A DNA stretch of 64,000 bases, taken from NCBI RefSeq assembly GCF_007828215.1, contig NZ_VIUE01000008.1, positions 104,471-168,470 of the forward strand, written 5' to 3'. The DNA is from Pseudomonas sp. SJZ074. Lineage in GTDB: Bacteria; Pseudomonadota; Gammaproteobacteria; Pseudomonadales; Pseudomonadaceae. Position 1 is the first letter of the stretch. Each line of letters opens with the position of its first letter. Below, piece after piece: positions 44,583 to 55,501 of this stretch. The notes beneath the pieces were generated by a model. It saw nothing but the letters and a program-made list of their open reading frames with translations. It was not told the DNA's origin and searched no databases. A program made the translations under genes and the position numbers.

Positions 44583-45443
44583 ATGGCAGGCGCAAAAGAG
44601 ATTCGCAGTAAGATTGCGAGCATCAAAAGCACGCAAAAGATTACCAGCGCCATGGAAAAAGTGGCGGTCAGCAAAATGCGCAAGGCACAAATGCGCATGG
44701 CTGCTAGCCGTCCTTATGCGGAGCGCATCCGCCAGGTGATTGGTCATCTGGCCAACGCCAACCCGGAATATCGCCACCCCTTCATGATCGACCGCGCCGT
44801 CAAGCGCGTCGGTTACGTTGTGGTGAGCAGTGACCGTGGTCTGTGCGGTGGCTTGAACACCAACCTGTTCAAGGCCCTGGTCAAGGACATGGCGGTAAAC
44901 CGCGAACAAGGCGTCGAGATCGATCTGTGCGTGGTAGGTAGCAAGGGTGCGGCTTTTTTCCGTAACTTCGGCGGTAACGTCGTCGCCGCTATCAGCCACC
45001 TGGGTGAAGAACCGTCGATCAATGACCTGATCGGCAGCGTCAAGGTGATGCTGGATGCTTACCTGGAAGGCCGGATCGACCGCCTGTCCGTGGTATCCAA
45101 CAAATTCATCAATACCATGACGCAACAGCCGACCGTGGAGCAGTTGATTCCATTGGTTGCAACCCCGGAACAGGAACTCAAGCACCACTGGGACTACCTC
45201 TACGAACCGGATGCCAAGGAGCTGCTCGACGGCTTGATGGTCCGCTACGTGGAGTCGCAGGTGTACCAGGCGGTGGTCGAGAACAACGCAGCTGAACAAG
45301 CCGCGCGGATGATCGCGATGAAGAACGCTACCGACAACGCCGGTGATTTGATCAGCGATTTGCAGCTGATCTACAACAAGGCGCGTCAGGCTGCGATCAC
45401 CCAAGAGATCTCGGAAATCGTCGGCGGCGCTGCCGCGGTTTAA
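44583..45443 (+). CDS. atpG: ATP synthase F1 subunit gamma
   Basis: Central rotor shaft, 286 residues. The N-terminal helix ([20 protein letters not shown]) and C-terminal helix ([15 protein letters not shown]) form the coiled coil inside the head; the conserved [10 protein letters not shown] is visible near residue 85. Confidence 0.98.
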   Translation: MAGAKEIRSKIASIKSTQKITSAMEKVAVSKMRKAQMRMAASRPYAERIRQVIGHLANANPEYRHPFMIDRAVKRVGYVVVSSDRGLCGGLNTNLFKALVKDMAVNREQGVEIDLCVVGSKGAAFFRNFGGNVVAAISHLGEEPSINDLIGSVKVMLDAYLEGRIDRLSVVSNKFINTMTQQPTVEQLIPLVATPEQELKHHWDYLYEPDAKELLDGLMVRYVESQVYQAVVENNAAEQAARMIAMKNATDNAGDLISDLQLIYNKARQAAITQEISEIVGGAAAV

Positions 45444-46847
<1,404 letters not shown>

Positions 46848-46892
46848 TCCCGGCGCCCGGCAACGGGCGCTAATTTAGGTTGAGGCAATCAG

Positions 46893-47318
46893 ATGGCTAT
46901 GACAGTCCATTGCGATATCGTCAGTGCGGAAGGGGAAATTTTCTCCGGTCTGGTCGAGTTTGTGGTTGCGCATGGTGAGCTGGGGGATCTTGGTATCGCT
47001 CTGGGGCACGCACCGCTGATCACCAGCTTGAAGCCAGGTCCGATTAGTCTGACCAAGCAGGGCGGGGAAAAAGAGGTGTTCTACATCTCTGGTGGTTTCC
47101 TCGAGGTTCAGCCGAACATGGTCAAGGTCCTTGCCGACACCGTGCAACGTGCTGCCGACCTGGACGAAGCCTCCGCTCAGGAAGCCGTCAAGGCTGCCGA
47201 GAAGGCCCTGCATGAAAAAGGCGCAGACTTCGACTACGGTTCTGCTGCTGCACGTCTGGCCGAGGCCGCAGCCCAGCTGCGCACCGTCCAGCAGATCCGC
47301 AAGAAGTTCGGCGGCTAA
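46893..47318 (+). CDS. atpC: ATP synthase F1 subunit epsilon
   Basis: 141-residue inhibitory/coupling subunit with an N-terminal beta sandwich ([17 protein letters not shown]) and a C-terminal helical hairpin that can block ATP hydrolysis. Last gene of the operon and followed by a terminator. Confidence 0.97.
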   Translation: MAMTVHCDIVSAEGEIFSGLVEFVVAHGELGDLGIALGHAPLITSLKPGPISLTKQGGEKEVFYISGGFLEVQPNMVKVLADTVQRAADLDEASAQEAVKAAEKALHEKGADFDYGSAAARLAEAAAQLRTVQQIRKKFGG

Positions 47319-47344
47319 GCCGTCTGCTTTCTGTGCGATTGATT

Positions 47345-47375
47345 AAAAAGGGTAGCCTCGGCTACCCTTTTTTCT
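47345..47375 (+). terminator. Rho-independent terminator of the atp operon
   Basis: AAAGGGTAGCC and GGCTACCCTTT around a two-base loop, then further T residues. Confidence 0.9.
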
Positions 47376-47432
47376 TTTCACGACTCTCATCATCTGGTCG
47401 CAGTCGTTGACCACCCAGGATTGGTACCAGTC

Positions 47433-48800
47433 ATGTCTCTCGAAATCGTTATCCTCGCGGCCGGCCAAGGCACTCGCATGCGTTCGGCGCTGCCCAAGGT
47501 ACTGCATCCGATCGCTGGCAACTCCATGCTCGGTCATGTTATCCACAGCGCTCGCCAACTCGATCCACAGCGCATTCACGTGGTGATCGGCCACGGTGCC
47601 GATGCCGTGCGTGAACGGCTGGCCGCCGATGACTTGAATTTTGTCCTGCAGGATAAACAACTCGGGACAGGTCACGCGGTGGCCCAGGCGGTGCCGTTCA
47701 TTACCGCTGACACGGTGCTGGTTCTTTACGGTGATGTGCCGCTGATCGAAGTCGACTCCTTGCTGCGCCTGCTCAAGCATGTAGGCCCGCAGCAACTGGG
47801 CCTGTTGACCGTCGAGCTGGACGACCCTACCGGCTACGGTCGCATCGTGCGCGACGCCGACGGCCAGGTCACTGCCATCGTCGAGCAGAAGGATGCCAAC
47901 GAAGCCCAACGCGCCATTACCGAGTGCAATACCGGGATCCTGACGCTGCCGGCCGGGCACCTGGGTGACTGGATGAGTCGCCTGTCGAACAACAACGCCC
48001 AAGGCGAGTACTACCTGACCGACGTCATCGCCATGGCGGTGGCAGACGGCCTGGTGGTTGCCACTGAGCAACCGCTGGATGCGATGGAAGTGCAGGGTGC
48101 CAATGACCGTCGGCAGCTGGCCGAGCTGGAACGCCACTATCAGTTGCGCGCCGCTCGCCGCCTGATGGCCCAGGGCGTAACCCTGCGTGACCCGGCCCGT
48201 TTCGATGTTCGAGGTGATGTCAGCGTCGGCCGCGACGTGGTCATCGACATCAACGTGATCCTCGAGGGCAAGGTGGTTATCGAAGACGACGTGGTCATCG
48301 GTCCGAACTGCGTGATCAAGGACAGCACCCTGCGCAAAGGCGTGGTGATCAAGGCCAACAGTCACCTGGACGGTGCGGTGATGGGTGAGGGCAGCGATGC
48401 TGGCCCGTTTGCCCGTTTGCGTCCTGGCTCCGTGCTGGAAGCCCGCGCCCATGTGGGGAACTTTGTCGAACTGAAGAACGCCCATCTGGGTGAAGGCGCC
48501 AAGGCCGGTCACCTGACCTACCTGGGTGACGCTGAAATCGGCGCCCGCACCAACATTGGTGCCGGCACCATCACCTGCAACTACGATGGCGCGAACAAGT
48601 GGAGGACGGTGCTGGGCGAGGACGTGTTCATCGGCTCCAACAACTCCCTGGTGGCGCCTGTGGATATTTCCAGCGGTGCGACCACGGCGGCTGGTTCGAC
48701 CATTACGCAGAATGTGGATAACCAACAACTGGCTGTGGGGCGTGCGCGCCAGAAGAATATCGACGGCTGGAAACGTCCGGAAAAAATCAAGAAACCTTAA
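47433..48800 (+). CDS. glmU: Bifunctional UDP-N-acetylglucosamine pyrophosphorylase / glucosamine-1-phosphate acetyltransferase
   Basis: Makes UDP-GlcNAc for peptidoglycan and lipopolysaccharide. 455 residues. The N-terminal uridyltransferase has [19 protein letters not shown]; the C-terminal half is a left-handed beta helix of hexapeptide repeats, with [12 protein letters not shown] and [19 protein letters not shown] 47433 begins the conserved [16 protein letters not shown]; the TTG at 47421 is less likely. glmS, the first enzyme of the same pathway, lies two genes downstream. DnaA boxes lie at 47539, 48713 and, just after the stop, 48803. Confidence 0.98.
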   Translation: MSLEIVILAAGQGTRMRSALPKVLHPIAGNSMLGHVIHSARQLDPQRIHVVIGHGADAVRERLAADDLNFVLQDKQLGTGHAVAQAVPFITADTVLVLYGDVPLIEVDSLLRLLKHVGPQQLGLLTVELDDPTGYGRIVRDADGQVTAIVEQKDANEAQRAITECNTGILTLPAGHLGDWMSRLSNNNAQGEYYLTDVIAMAVADGLVVATEQPLDAMEVQGANDRRQLAELERHYQLRAARRLMAQGVTLRDPARFDVRGDVSVGRDVVIDINVILEGKVVIEDDVVIGPNCVIKDSTLRKGVVIKANSHLDGAVMGEGSDAGPFARLRPGSVLEARAHVGNFVELKNAHLGEGAKAGHLTYLGDAEIGARTNIGAGTITCNYDGANKWRTVLGEDVFIGSNNSLVAPVDISSGATTAAGSTITQNVDNQQLAVGRARQKNIDGWKRPEKIKKP

Positions 48801-48818
48801 AGTTATCCACAGTCACCC

Positions 48819-48908
48819 TGTGGGAGCGGGCTTGCTCGCGAAGGCGTCGGCACATTCGAATTAGATGCAAGCTGACCCACCGCTTTCGCGAGCAAGCCCG
48901 CTCCCACA
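48819..48908. repeat. REP doublet (REPIN)
   Basis: TGTGGGAGCGGGCTTGCTCG... at 48819-48842 and its exact 24-base complement at 48885-48908. This is the standard Pseudomonas REP core in inverted orientation, between glmU and the DeoR-type gene. Confidence 0.9.
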
Positions 48909-48986
48909 TGTACTCGATCATTTCTGAATTTTTCTCCCTCGGCCTTGACGATCGCAGCACAATAGGTTTTGATTGCTTACGTTATC

Positions 48987-48999
48987 TTTCGAATCGAAA
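48987..48999. promoter_or_regulatory. Candidate operator palindrome upstream of glmR
   Basis: TTTCGA-A-TCGAAA, a perfect odd palindrome ending 11 bases before the start codon. Its TTTCG half-sites resemble those bound by DeoR-type repressors, so it could mediate autoregulation. Inference only. Confidence 0.4.
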
Positions 49000-49010
49000 C
49001 TTAAACCGTC

Positions 49011-49787
49011 ATGTCGAAGCGCAACACTCCCCAACGCCGCCACAACATCCTAGCCTTGCTCCAGGACCAGGGTGAAGTGAGTGTGGACGAGCTGGCCAAG
49101 CGCTTCGAAACCTCGGAAGTTACGATTCGCAAGGACCTGGCCGCCCTGGAAACCAATGGCCTGCTATTACGTCGCTACGGTGGCGCGATACCAATGCCGC
49201 AGGAGTTGGTCGCCGATAACGCACTGACCGTCTCGAAGTACAAGCAAGCCATTGCCCGGGCTGCAGTGAAGCGGATTCGCGAACACGCACGGATCATCAT
49301 CGACAGCGGCAGCACCACCGCCGCCATGATTCCCGAACTCGGCCTGCAACCGGGATTGGTGGTCATGACCAATTCGCTGCACGTTGCCAGTGCCTTGAAC
49401 GAACTGGAACACGAACCGGTATTGTTGATGACTGGCGGTACCTGGGACCCGCATTCCGAATCCTTCCAGGGTCAGGTCGCCGAACAGGTCCTGCGTTCCT
49501 ATGACTTCGACCAGTTGTTCATCGGTGCCGACGGCATCGATCTGGTTCGTGGCACGACCACCTTCAACGAACTGCTGGGGCTGAGCCGTGTCATGGCTGA
49601 AGTTGCCCGCGAAGTGATCGTGATGGTGGAGGCCGACAAGGTCGGCCGCAAGATCCCCAACCTGGAACTGCCGTGGAGCAGCGTCCATACCCTCATTACC
49701 GATGATCGCCTGCCCGTGGAGGCCCGCGATCAGATTCAGGCGCGTGGCATCCAGGTGATCTGCGCATCTGTCAGCCAGGAGAAATAA
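49011..49787 (+). CDS. glmR: DeoR-family transcriptional regulator (GlmR-like)
   Basis: 258-residue regulator of amino-sugar metabolism. The N-terminal winged HTH is typical ([20 protein letters not shown], then [16 protein letters not shown]), followed by the DeoR sensor domain with the sugar-phosphate-binding motifs [10 protein letters not shown] and FIGADGID. It directly precedes glmS by one base, as PA5550 (glmR) does in P. aeruginosa, so it probably senses an amino-sugar phosphate and is co-transcribed with glmS. The ligand is not shown by sequence. Confidence 0.9.
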   Translation: MSKRNTPQRRHNILALLQDQGEVSVDELAKRFETSEVTIRKDLAALETNGLLLRRYGGAIPMPQELVADNALTVSKYKQAIARAAVKRIREHARIIIDSGSTTAAMIPELGLQPGLVVMTNSLHVASALNELEHEPVLLMTGGTWDPHSESFQGQVAEQVLRSYDFDQLFIGADGIDLVRGTTTFNELLGLSRVMAEVAREVIVMVEADKVGRKIPNLELPWSSVHTLITDDRLPVEARDQIQARGIQVICASVSQEK

Positions 49788-49788
49788 C

Positions 49789-51621
49789 ATGTGTGGAATT
49801 GTCGGCGCCGTTGCTGAACGCAACATCACAGCCATCCTGCTCGAAGGCCTCAAGCGCCTGGAATACCGTGGCTATGACAGCGCGGGTGTGGCGGTGCTCA
49901 CCCACGACGGGCAGCTTGCACGCATGCGTCGGCCGGGCAAGGTCAGTGAGTTGGAACAGGCACTGGAAGCCGAGCCGCTGATCGGTCGCCTGGGCATTGC
50001 CCACACCCGTTGGGCCACCCACGGTGCGCCGTGCGAGCGCAATGCCCACCCGCATTTCTCCGGCGACCTGGCGGTGGTGCACAACGGCATCATCGAGAAT
50101 CACGAAGCCCTGCGCGAGCAGCTCAAGGCCTCGGGCTACGTCTTCACCTCGGACACCGACACTGAGGTCATCGCCCATCTGCTCAATCACAAGCTCAAGG
50201 AGCTGATAGACCTGACGCTGGCCCTCAAAGCGACCGTCAAGGAGCTCCACGGTGCCTATGGCCTGGCGGTGATCAGTGCGAAACAACCGGATCGCCTGGT
50301 GGCGGCCCGCAGTGGCAGCCCGCTGGTGATCGGCCTGGGTCTTGGGGAGAACTTCCTCGCGTCGGACCAGTTGGCGCTACGTCAGGTCACCGACCGTTTC
50401 ATGTACCTGGAAGAAGGCGACATCGCTGAAATTCGCCGCGACAGCGTGCAGATCTGGGATCTTGATGGCAAAGCGGTAGAGCGCGAGACGGTGCAGTACC
50501 AGGACGGTGCCGAAGCCGCCGACAAAGGCGAGTTCCGTCACTTCATGCTCAAAGAAATCCACGAACAACCGGCTGTGGTGCAACGTACCCTGGAAGGCCG
50601 CATGAGCCAGAACCAGGTATTGGTCCAGGCCTTCGGCCCACAGGCCGCCGAATTGTTTGCCAAGGTGCGCAATGTGCAGATCGTCGCCTGCGGCACCAGT
50701 TATCACGCCGGCATGGTCGCCCGTTACTGGCTGGAGGAATTGGCTGGTATCCCGTGCCAGGTGGAAGTTGCCAGTGAGTTCCGTTACCGCAAGGTGGTGG
50801 TGCAACCGGATACGCTGTTCGTCACGATCTCCCAGTCCGGTGAAACCGCCGACACCCTGGCGGCCCTGCGCAATGCCAAGGCCCTGGGTTTCCTTGCCAG
50901 CCTGGCGATCTGCAACGTCGGCATCAGCTCGCTGGTGCGCGAATCCGACCTGACCCTGTTGACCCAGGCCGGCCGTGAAATCGGCGTGGCTTCGACCAAG
51001 GCCTTCACCACCCAGTTGGTCGCCCTGTTGTTGTTGACCTTGTCGTTGGGCCAGGTGCGTGGGACTTTGGCCGAGGGCGTAGAGGCGAAACTGGTGGAAG
51101 AACTGCGTCGTCTGCCGGCTCGTTTGGGTGAAGCCCTGGCGATGGATAGCACTGTGGAAAAAATCGCCGAACTGTTCGCCGAGAAGAACCACACGCTGTT
51201 CTTGGGCCGTGGCGCGCAATTCCCGGTGGCGATGGAAGGCGCCCTGAAGCTTAAGGAAATCTCCTACATCCACGCCGAAGCCTACCCGGCCGGCGAACTC
51301 AAGCACGGCCCGCTGGCCCTGGTGGACAACGACATGCCGGTGGTCACCGTGGCGCCGAACAACGAGCTGTTGGAAAAGCTCAAGTCCAACCTCCAGGAAG
51401 TGCGCGCCCGTGGCGGCCAGTTGATCGTCTTCGCCGACGAAAAGGCCGGCATGACCAATGGCGAAGGGAATCACGTGGTGCACATGCCGCACATCCATGA
51501 CAGCCTGGCGCCGATTCTCTACACCATTCCACTGCAGTTGCTGTCGTACTACGTGGCTGTGCTCAAGGGTACTGACGTGGACCAGCCGCGGAACCTGGCG
51601 AAGTCTGTGACGGTGGAGTAA
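49789..51621 (+). CDS. glmS: Glutamine--fructose-6-phosphate aminotransferase
   Basis: Makes glucosamine-6-phosphate, the first step toward UDP-GlcNAc. 610 residues. The catalytic Cys follows the initiator Met ([12 protein letters not shown]), the glutaminase domain covers about 1-240 and two SIS domains follow (CGTSYHAGM and [21 protein letters not shown]). It ends [11 protein letters not shown], the conserved codons recognised by Tn7 TnsD. Immediately downstream is a Tn7-like transposon end, so this gene marks an occupied attTn7 site. Its own reading frame is intact. Confidence 0.98.
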   Translation: MCGIVGAVAERNITAILLEGLKRLEYRGYDSAGVAVLTHDGQLARMRRPGKVSELEQALEAEPLIGRLGIAHTRWATHGAPCERNAHPHFSGDLAVVHNGIIENHEALREQLKASGYVFTSDTDTEVIAHLLNHKLKELIDLTLALKATVKELHGAYGLAVISAKQPDRLVAARSGSPLVIGLGLGENFLASDQLALRQVTDRFMYLEEGDIAEIRRDSVQIWDLDGKAVERETVQYQDGAEAADKGEFRHFMLKEIHEQPAVVQRTLEGRMSQNQVLVQAFGPQAAELFAKVRNVQIVACGTSYHAGMVARYWLEELAGIPCQVEVASEFRYRKVVVQPDTLFVTISQSGETADTLAALRNAKALGFLASLAICNVGISSLVRESDLTLLTQAGREIGVASTKAFTTQLVALLLLTLSLGQVRGTLAEGVEAKLVEELRRLPARLGEALAMDSTVEKIAELFAEKNHTLFLGRGAQFPVAMEGALKLKEISYIHAEAYPAGELKHGPLALVDNDMPVVTVAPNNELLEKLKSNLQEVRARGGQLIVFADEKAGMTNGEGNHVVHMPHIHDSLAPILYTIPLQLLSYYVAVLKGTDVDQPRNLAKSVTVE

Positions 51622-51645
51622 AGAGTGCAGCTGTCGAACAGGACC

Positions 51646-51690
51646 TGATCCTACGAAATAAAGTCTGTCGGAATTAAATAAAGTCTGTCG
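51646..51690. mobile_element. Tn7-like transposon end at attTn7
   Basis: Begins about 25 bases after the glmS stop, where Tn7 inserts. Two direct copies of AAATAAAGTCTGTCG (51656-51670 and 51676-51690) are spaced exactly 20 bases apart. Each contains AATAAAGTCT, the core of the Tn7 TnsB-binding site. In Tn7 this core lies 11 bases from the tip; here the same distance leads to TGATCC at 51646, next to the expected insertion point. The tip trinucleotide is TGA rather than the TGT of Tn7. The other end was not found in the window. Confidence 0.75.
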
Positions 51691-51725
51691 CTAGCGCCTG
51701 TGCCCCACGGGTTCGGTAGCTAGCG
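51689..51725. repeat. Inverted repeat CGCTAGC / GCTAGCG
   Basis: CGCTAGCG at 51689-51696 is itself palindromic and is matched by GCTAGCG at 51719-51725. It lies between the transposon-end repeats and the tniQ start and could serve as a promoter operator. Confidence 0.4.
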
Positions 51726-51781
51726 ACGCTTTCCTCCGCTCCTCCCTACTCTGGGCGAAGCTCAACGTTTGAAAGCCCAAA

Positions 51782-52885
51782 ATGATCCTAGCGATTCAGC
51801 CAGAGGAGACTGTGCGTTCCTTTGTGGAGCGGACTCTTTTTATTAAAGGAAAACGTTCTTCCGAGGACGTATTTCGGACGTTTCCAAATAGTCCCTCACG
51901 GGCAGATATTTTGACACTTGCCGAATTGCTGGGATGGTCTGGCTGTTACGGCTTGAACAAAATTCTGCACACGCATACTAACTATCCTTTCACGGCAGTT
52001 TTTAAAAATACTCAAGATGTCTCTTACTCAAGGAACGAATATATAAGCTATTCACGTTGCTATGAGTCAATTAGAAAACCTTCAGGTTTTTGTCCGGTTT
52101 GTGTTGCAGAAGATATTGAACGCTTAGGATTTTCTTTCTGGCGGCGTGCTCACTGTTGTGAGCTTAAAGTCTGTGCGGAGCACAATGTAGAGCTAGTCAA
52201 ACGCTGCCCGGCTTGTGACAAACAGTTCTCCCATGGAGGTCATAGTCTGGGGGTGATGTGGAAGACCTGTGAGGGACGACATCTAAAAGATAGCCCTGTG
52301 ACGCTGAACACAGACCCATTTGAGTTGAAGAAAGCGCAGATTTTTCAGGAGATTCTGTCATTCACCCATCACCTTTCGGAGGAGGCGGTTCTCGCGGTCT
52401 TAAATGAAAAAATCCATCAAGACGGAGTATTTGAGCAAAAAATCTGGAATTTTTTATCCGACAGGAATATTGGAGATAATATTGAAAGGCGGCTTGGAGT
52501 TGTCAAAAAATCTAGGTCTAAAAACAGGCTCCCTCTTGATGAACCCACTGATTTTATAATTAAAGCGATAGTCGAAACCTATGAAAGTTTTGCTGACTTC
52601 GTCTCTGATGTGAAAGCTTACGGGGACGAAATTCGGCCGATCGAGTCTCTGTGGTCGACTTATATCGCAGGCCAACAGGAATCAACACATTTCGTTGAAG
52701 AGAACTATGAATTTGGTGTGGGATATTGGAGTTGCCCTTTCCCCGCTAAAGAAGTTTGGGGGATGTGGGATTGGCGGCCGGTGTATTATCCCTGCTGTAA
52801 TTTTGAGCGACCAAAGAAAAAAGGTCCTCAACCCCAACCTCAACGCGTTAAGAATGCACCGCCGGGTATCTACAGGCGGCAATAG
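51782..52885 (+). CDS. tniQ: TniQ/TnsD-family transposon targeting protein
   Basis: 367-residue member of the TniQ family, which chooses the target site in Tn7-like transposition. The zinc-binding region is clear: C104/C107 in FCPVC, H124 in RRAHCCEL, C131/H134 in VCAEH, and C142/C145 in RCPAC. The size lies between short TniQ (300-400) and TnsD (about 500), and the C-terminal part is unlike any domain I recognise. It is strikingly AT-rich compared with the glm genes. It reads away from glmS, directly inside the transposon end, where tnsA would be expected; no tnsA, tnsB or tnsC is in the window. It may be the remnant of a decayed element or serve a transposase encoded elsewhere. Confidence 0.8.
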   Translation: MILAIQPEETVRSFVERTLFIKGKRSSEDVFRTFPNSPSRADILTLAELLGWSGCYGLNKILHTHTNYPFTAVFKNTQDVSYSRNEYISYSRCYESIRKPSGFCPVCVAEDIERLGFSFWRRAHCCELKVCAEHNVELVKRCPACDKQFSHGGHSLGVMWKTCEGRHLKDSPVTLNTDPFELKKAQIFQEILSFTHHLSEEAVLAVLNEKIHQDGVFEQKIWNFLSDRNIGDNIERRLGVVKKSRSKNRLPLDEPTDFIIKAIVETYESFADFVSDVKAYGDEIRPIESLWSTYIAGQQESTHFVEENYEFGVGYWSCPFPAKEVWGMWDWRPVYYPCCNFERPKKKGPQPQPQRVKNAPPGIYRRQ

Positions 52886-52944
52886 GTTTACGAGATCAGC
52901 CACGTTGATTTTGGCAAGATGCACGACTCACTATCATCAAAAAG

Positions 52945-52971
52945 TCAGAGATGGACTGCACGCTTTTTCAT
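52945..52971 (-). pseudogene. Broken start of a gene after the antitoxin (possible hipA remnant)
   Basis: The antitoxin stop overlaps an ATG (TGATG), the coupling usual in hipBA operons. The downstream frame reads MKKRAVHL and then stops at TGA 52945. Nothing homologous follows before the tniQ end at 52885. This suggests that the partner gene was cut away. The identity as hipA is inferred from the neighbour only. Confidence 0.35.
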
Positions 52972-53336
52972 CACCAATCGCGGTTTTTGTGCTTGCTGGA
53001 GTGAACAACTTCCGCCCTGGCTTCCTCGGAGGTAAAACGAGAGCCGGAGGCGCGCTGTCGCTTTTTGCCTTCCATGCGCATGATTTGAAGCGGACTGGGC
53101 CGCACCTCCTCCAACAACGAACTCAGGCGCTCCAACTCGCCGAGGGCGCGCAAAACGGCGATCAGATTGATCAAGGTGCCTTTGCCTTGATTTAGCATCA
53201 GGTGCAGGGTCTGCCGGCTGATCGCCGCGTTCTCCGCTACGGTCTCAAGGCTGATGTTCCTCTTCAACCGCAGCGTTTGAAGATGTGCTCCTACTGTGGC
53301 GGCGAGCACTTGATCCGATTGAATGTTGAGTCGCAT
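52971..53336 (-). CDS. XRE-type DNA-binding protein, HipB-like antitoxin (stranded)
   Basis: 121-residue protein with a Cro/C1-type helix-turn-helix at about residues 15-70 (HLQTLRLKRNISLETVAENA, then ISRQTLHLMLNQGKGTLINL). A basic, probably disordered tail follows. The pattern resembles HipB antitoxins that precede hipA kinases. ATG 53336 has AGGAAA ten bases upstream; an ATG further up (53357) is in frame. The expected toxin is missing: an ATG overlaps its stop but the frame ends after eight codons. It could persist as a solitary regulator. Confidence 0.7.
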   Translation of the reverse strand: MRLNIQSDQVLAATVGAHLQTLRLKRNISLETVAENAAISRQTLHLMLNQGKGTLINLIAVLRALGELERLSSLLEEVRPSPLQIMRMEGKKRQRASGSRFTSEEARAEVVHSSKHKNRDW

Positions 53337-53579
53337 AGCATCTAATTTCCTAGACATTAACTGGCCAAAATGCATTTTACGTCAGGAATTCTAGACATAA
53401 TAGGAAAGAACATTTATCTACTTGCCGCCTATGTTGAATCCCCAGATCACTGCGACATGAATGAACTGCATTGTGATGATCATCGGCTAGGCCATGCGAG
53501 GCTTTACATGGAAAGTGAATGAAGGCTTCTGTACGTTTTCTGCCCGTCGCGAGAGGCAGAAAACGACCCACTATAGATA

Positions 53580-53958
53580 GTCCGTCCCACCTTCAACGAT
53601 ACTGGTAAAGGCGTCGAACTGGTGAAATGGTCTGAATCGCTATGGGGGCAAATCGATGTGCTCGTGAACAACGCGGGTATGGCGATTAAGGGGTGAGGCC
53701 GAGGTGTTCTCCGACGTAGCCAATACGAGCGTCGATGTCTGGAACAACTCTATTGCTTGTAATCTGACCACTGCATTTTTGCTGACCCGAGCAGTGTTGC
53801 CGGGGATGCAGAATCGTCGTTATGGACGCATCGTCCATATCAGCTCTACGACCGGCACCCGCGTCAGCAACCTGGGTGAGGCAGCCTATGCGGCGCCAAA
53901 AGCCGGGCTCGTGGGGATGAACATGAGCTTGGCGCTGGAAGCCGCGCACATGTGCTGA
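53580..53958 (+). pseudogene. Short-chain dehydrogenase pseudogene
   Basis: Remnant of a classical SDR. The first part reads WGQIDVLVNNAGMAIKG and then hits TGA at 53694; a shift of one base continues as EAEVFSDVANTSVDVWNNSI and on to GRIVHISSTTGTR, with YAAPKAGLVGM in place of the catalytic YxxxK. Both the N-terminal cofactor-binding third and the C-terminal third are absent. So it carries a frameshift and is truncated at both ends. It probably encoded a 3-oxoacyl-ACP-reductase-like enzyme. It adds to the signs of decay around the insertion site. Confidence 0.75.
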
Positions 53959-54071
53959 CGCAGTTCATTGCCTCACCCTAATGCGACGAAACATAGAGGG
54001 CATGGCGCAGAAGGCGCCAAAAAAGACACTTTACGATGAGTGCCATCCATTTGATGGGAGATAGCGTGGAA

Positions 54072-55040
54072 CTAATGGCTTTTTTCGTCTCGAGGTGAGT
54101 ACCCAAAAGCTTCCTTGAACCGGACGGAAAAAAGCGCCTGGCTGGAAAAACCACAGTTGTAGGCCACTTCCGCAATGGTCGTGGGCCGAGCCTTGTGCAG
54201 CGCATTCTCGCGCAGAAGCTTTTGAGCGTGCCTGAGCCGAGCAAGACGAAGTTCTCGCCCGAACGTCGTATCGTGAGCCTGGAAAACCTTGTGGACATAG
54301 CGGATGGAAACGCGGTGAGCTTGAGCTGCTCGCTCAGGTGCAAGATCCGGGTCGTGAAAGTTTGCCGCGATATACGCCATGACACGGTGAAAGAAGTGAT
54401 CGATGACCGTTCGTGAATCCCCCGCTGCATCGGTCTCCGGTACATCCATCATCAAGAAAGCCAATTCCAGCAATCCTCTCTCCAAGCTTCTGACATGCTC
54501 GGGGGAAAGGCAGGAGGCGTTTTCCAATGCTTGCAACGCGAATTGCGTTAGCAGTGGCACGAAACGCGAATTGGCGACGTCGACGCGGCCACAACGCGCA
54601 TCAATTTTCGGACACATCGCCCTGAATTGGTCGGCCGGTATTTTTACTGTGACGTTTCTCGTGCCGTTGGGGATATCCAGCTGATAGGTTTCTGCGGAAT
54701 TGAAGACAGAGACCTGGCCTGGCGCAACGTCTCCAAATCGACCCAGGTGAGTGAACTGCTCAGTTTGCATGGTCGGCATGACTAGCGCGAAAAAATCCGA
54801 ATCATCGCGTCCGGCATGTACTTTGCGGCGCACAGCCCGTTGCGCATCAGCGGCAAAGCGAGTAATTCCGACCGCGCCGATCTGGGTGGATTCAATGACT
54901 CCGCAGAACGATGCCGGGTTGTAGGCCGCCACATCTATCGGGTAGTAGACATCGCTCATGAAATCCTGCCAGGCAGCAAGACGTCTTTGTGGATGAACCT
55001 CGCCCGTCGAGAACCGGGTTATCAAATGTAACGAATCCAC
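54072..55040 (-). CDS. AraC-family transcriptional regulator
   Basis: About 322 residues. The N-terminal half is an AraC ligand-binding-like domain (about 1-190); the C-terminal half has two helix-turn-helix motifs (about 215-320), with RVSIRYVHKVFQAHDTTFGRE and IAEVAYNCGFSSQALFSVRFKEAFGYSP, the second being the canonical AraC signature. I place the start at GTG 55040 because AGGAGG precedes it; a GTG at 55061 is also in frame. It is divergent from the dimethylformamidase-like genes and the likely local regulator of the catabolic cluster. The inducer is unknown. Confidence 0.88.
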   Translation of the reverse strand: MDSLHLITRFSTGEVHPQRRLAAWQDFMSDVYYPIDVAAYNPASFCGVIESTQIGAVGITRFAADAQRAVRRKVHAGRDDSDFFALVMPTMQTEQFTHLGRFGDVAPGQVSVFNSAETYQLDIPNGTRNVTVKIPADQFRAMCPKIDARCGRVDVANSRFVPLLTQFALQALENASCLSPEHVRSLERGLLELAFLMMDVPETDAAGDSRTVIDHFFHRVMAYIAANFHDPDLAPERAAQAHRVSIRYVHKVFQAHDTTFGRELRLARLRHAQKLLRENALHKARPTTIAEVAYNCGFSSQALFSVRFKEAFGYSPRDEKSH

Positions 55041-55501
55041 ACGCCCTCCTGAAAAAATCACTGCCTTAGAAGCTCAAGCAAGCCCTATGCCATGACTTCC
55101 AGGCAAGCCTAGTCAGCCTAGTCAGCCATCGGAAGCGCCGTGTCATATTTCGATAATAACCGGTGGATGCATAAGTCCAGTTAAAGCGGACCAATGGTGC
55201 GGAAGCAAAGGTATGCCATGAGCCGTTGCTCTGTAGGTGAGCCGGTTGCGAGCAAAGACCAGACTCGTGCACCCACTCTGCGCACCGTGCACGCTGACGA
55301 AAATCTTGGTTCTCTCATGCGATAGATCGCGGGGCGCGGTCCATCGGACGATATCGCTACCGGTACAGGGGGGTCAGCGTATCTCCTCCGGACCAGCGCT
55401 CCGCAACGCGGCCAGGCGCATTTTTGGATATCTGCGCAATCGACTGACAAGCAAGAGAAAAGTATGAACACAACAATAACTACCGCACTGAGGGAATGAC
55501 C
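55041..55501. other. Divergent regulatory region between araC-type gene and dmfA1
   Basis: 460 bases with no convincing gene. It contains the shared element at 55281-55329. The dmfA1 ribosome site AGGG is at 55491. Promoter hexamers are not obvious, as is common for AraC-activated promoters. Confidence 0.45.
55281..55329 (+). promoter_or_regulatory. Shared upstream element, copy 1
   Basis: Aligns without gaps to 58391-58435, 33 of 45 positions identical, with common blocks CCGTGCAC, ACGAAAA, GGTTC and CGATAG. It lies about 170 bases before dmfA1. Candidate binding site for the AraC-type regulator. Confidence 0.45.

Noticed and set aside
42514..44595. A 693-residue minus-strand frame opposite atpH and atpA
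   Set aside because: Antisense of ATP synthase genes; no recognisable domain.
54195..54416. Plus-strand frame within the AraC-type gene
   Set aside because: Antisense of a clear AraC HTH region.
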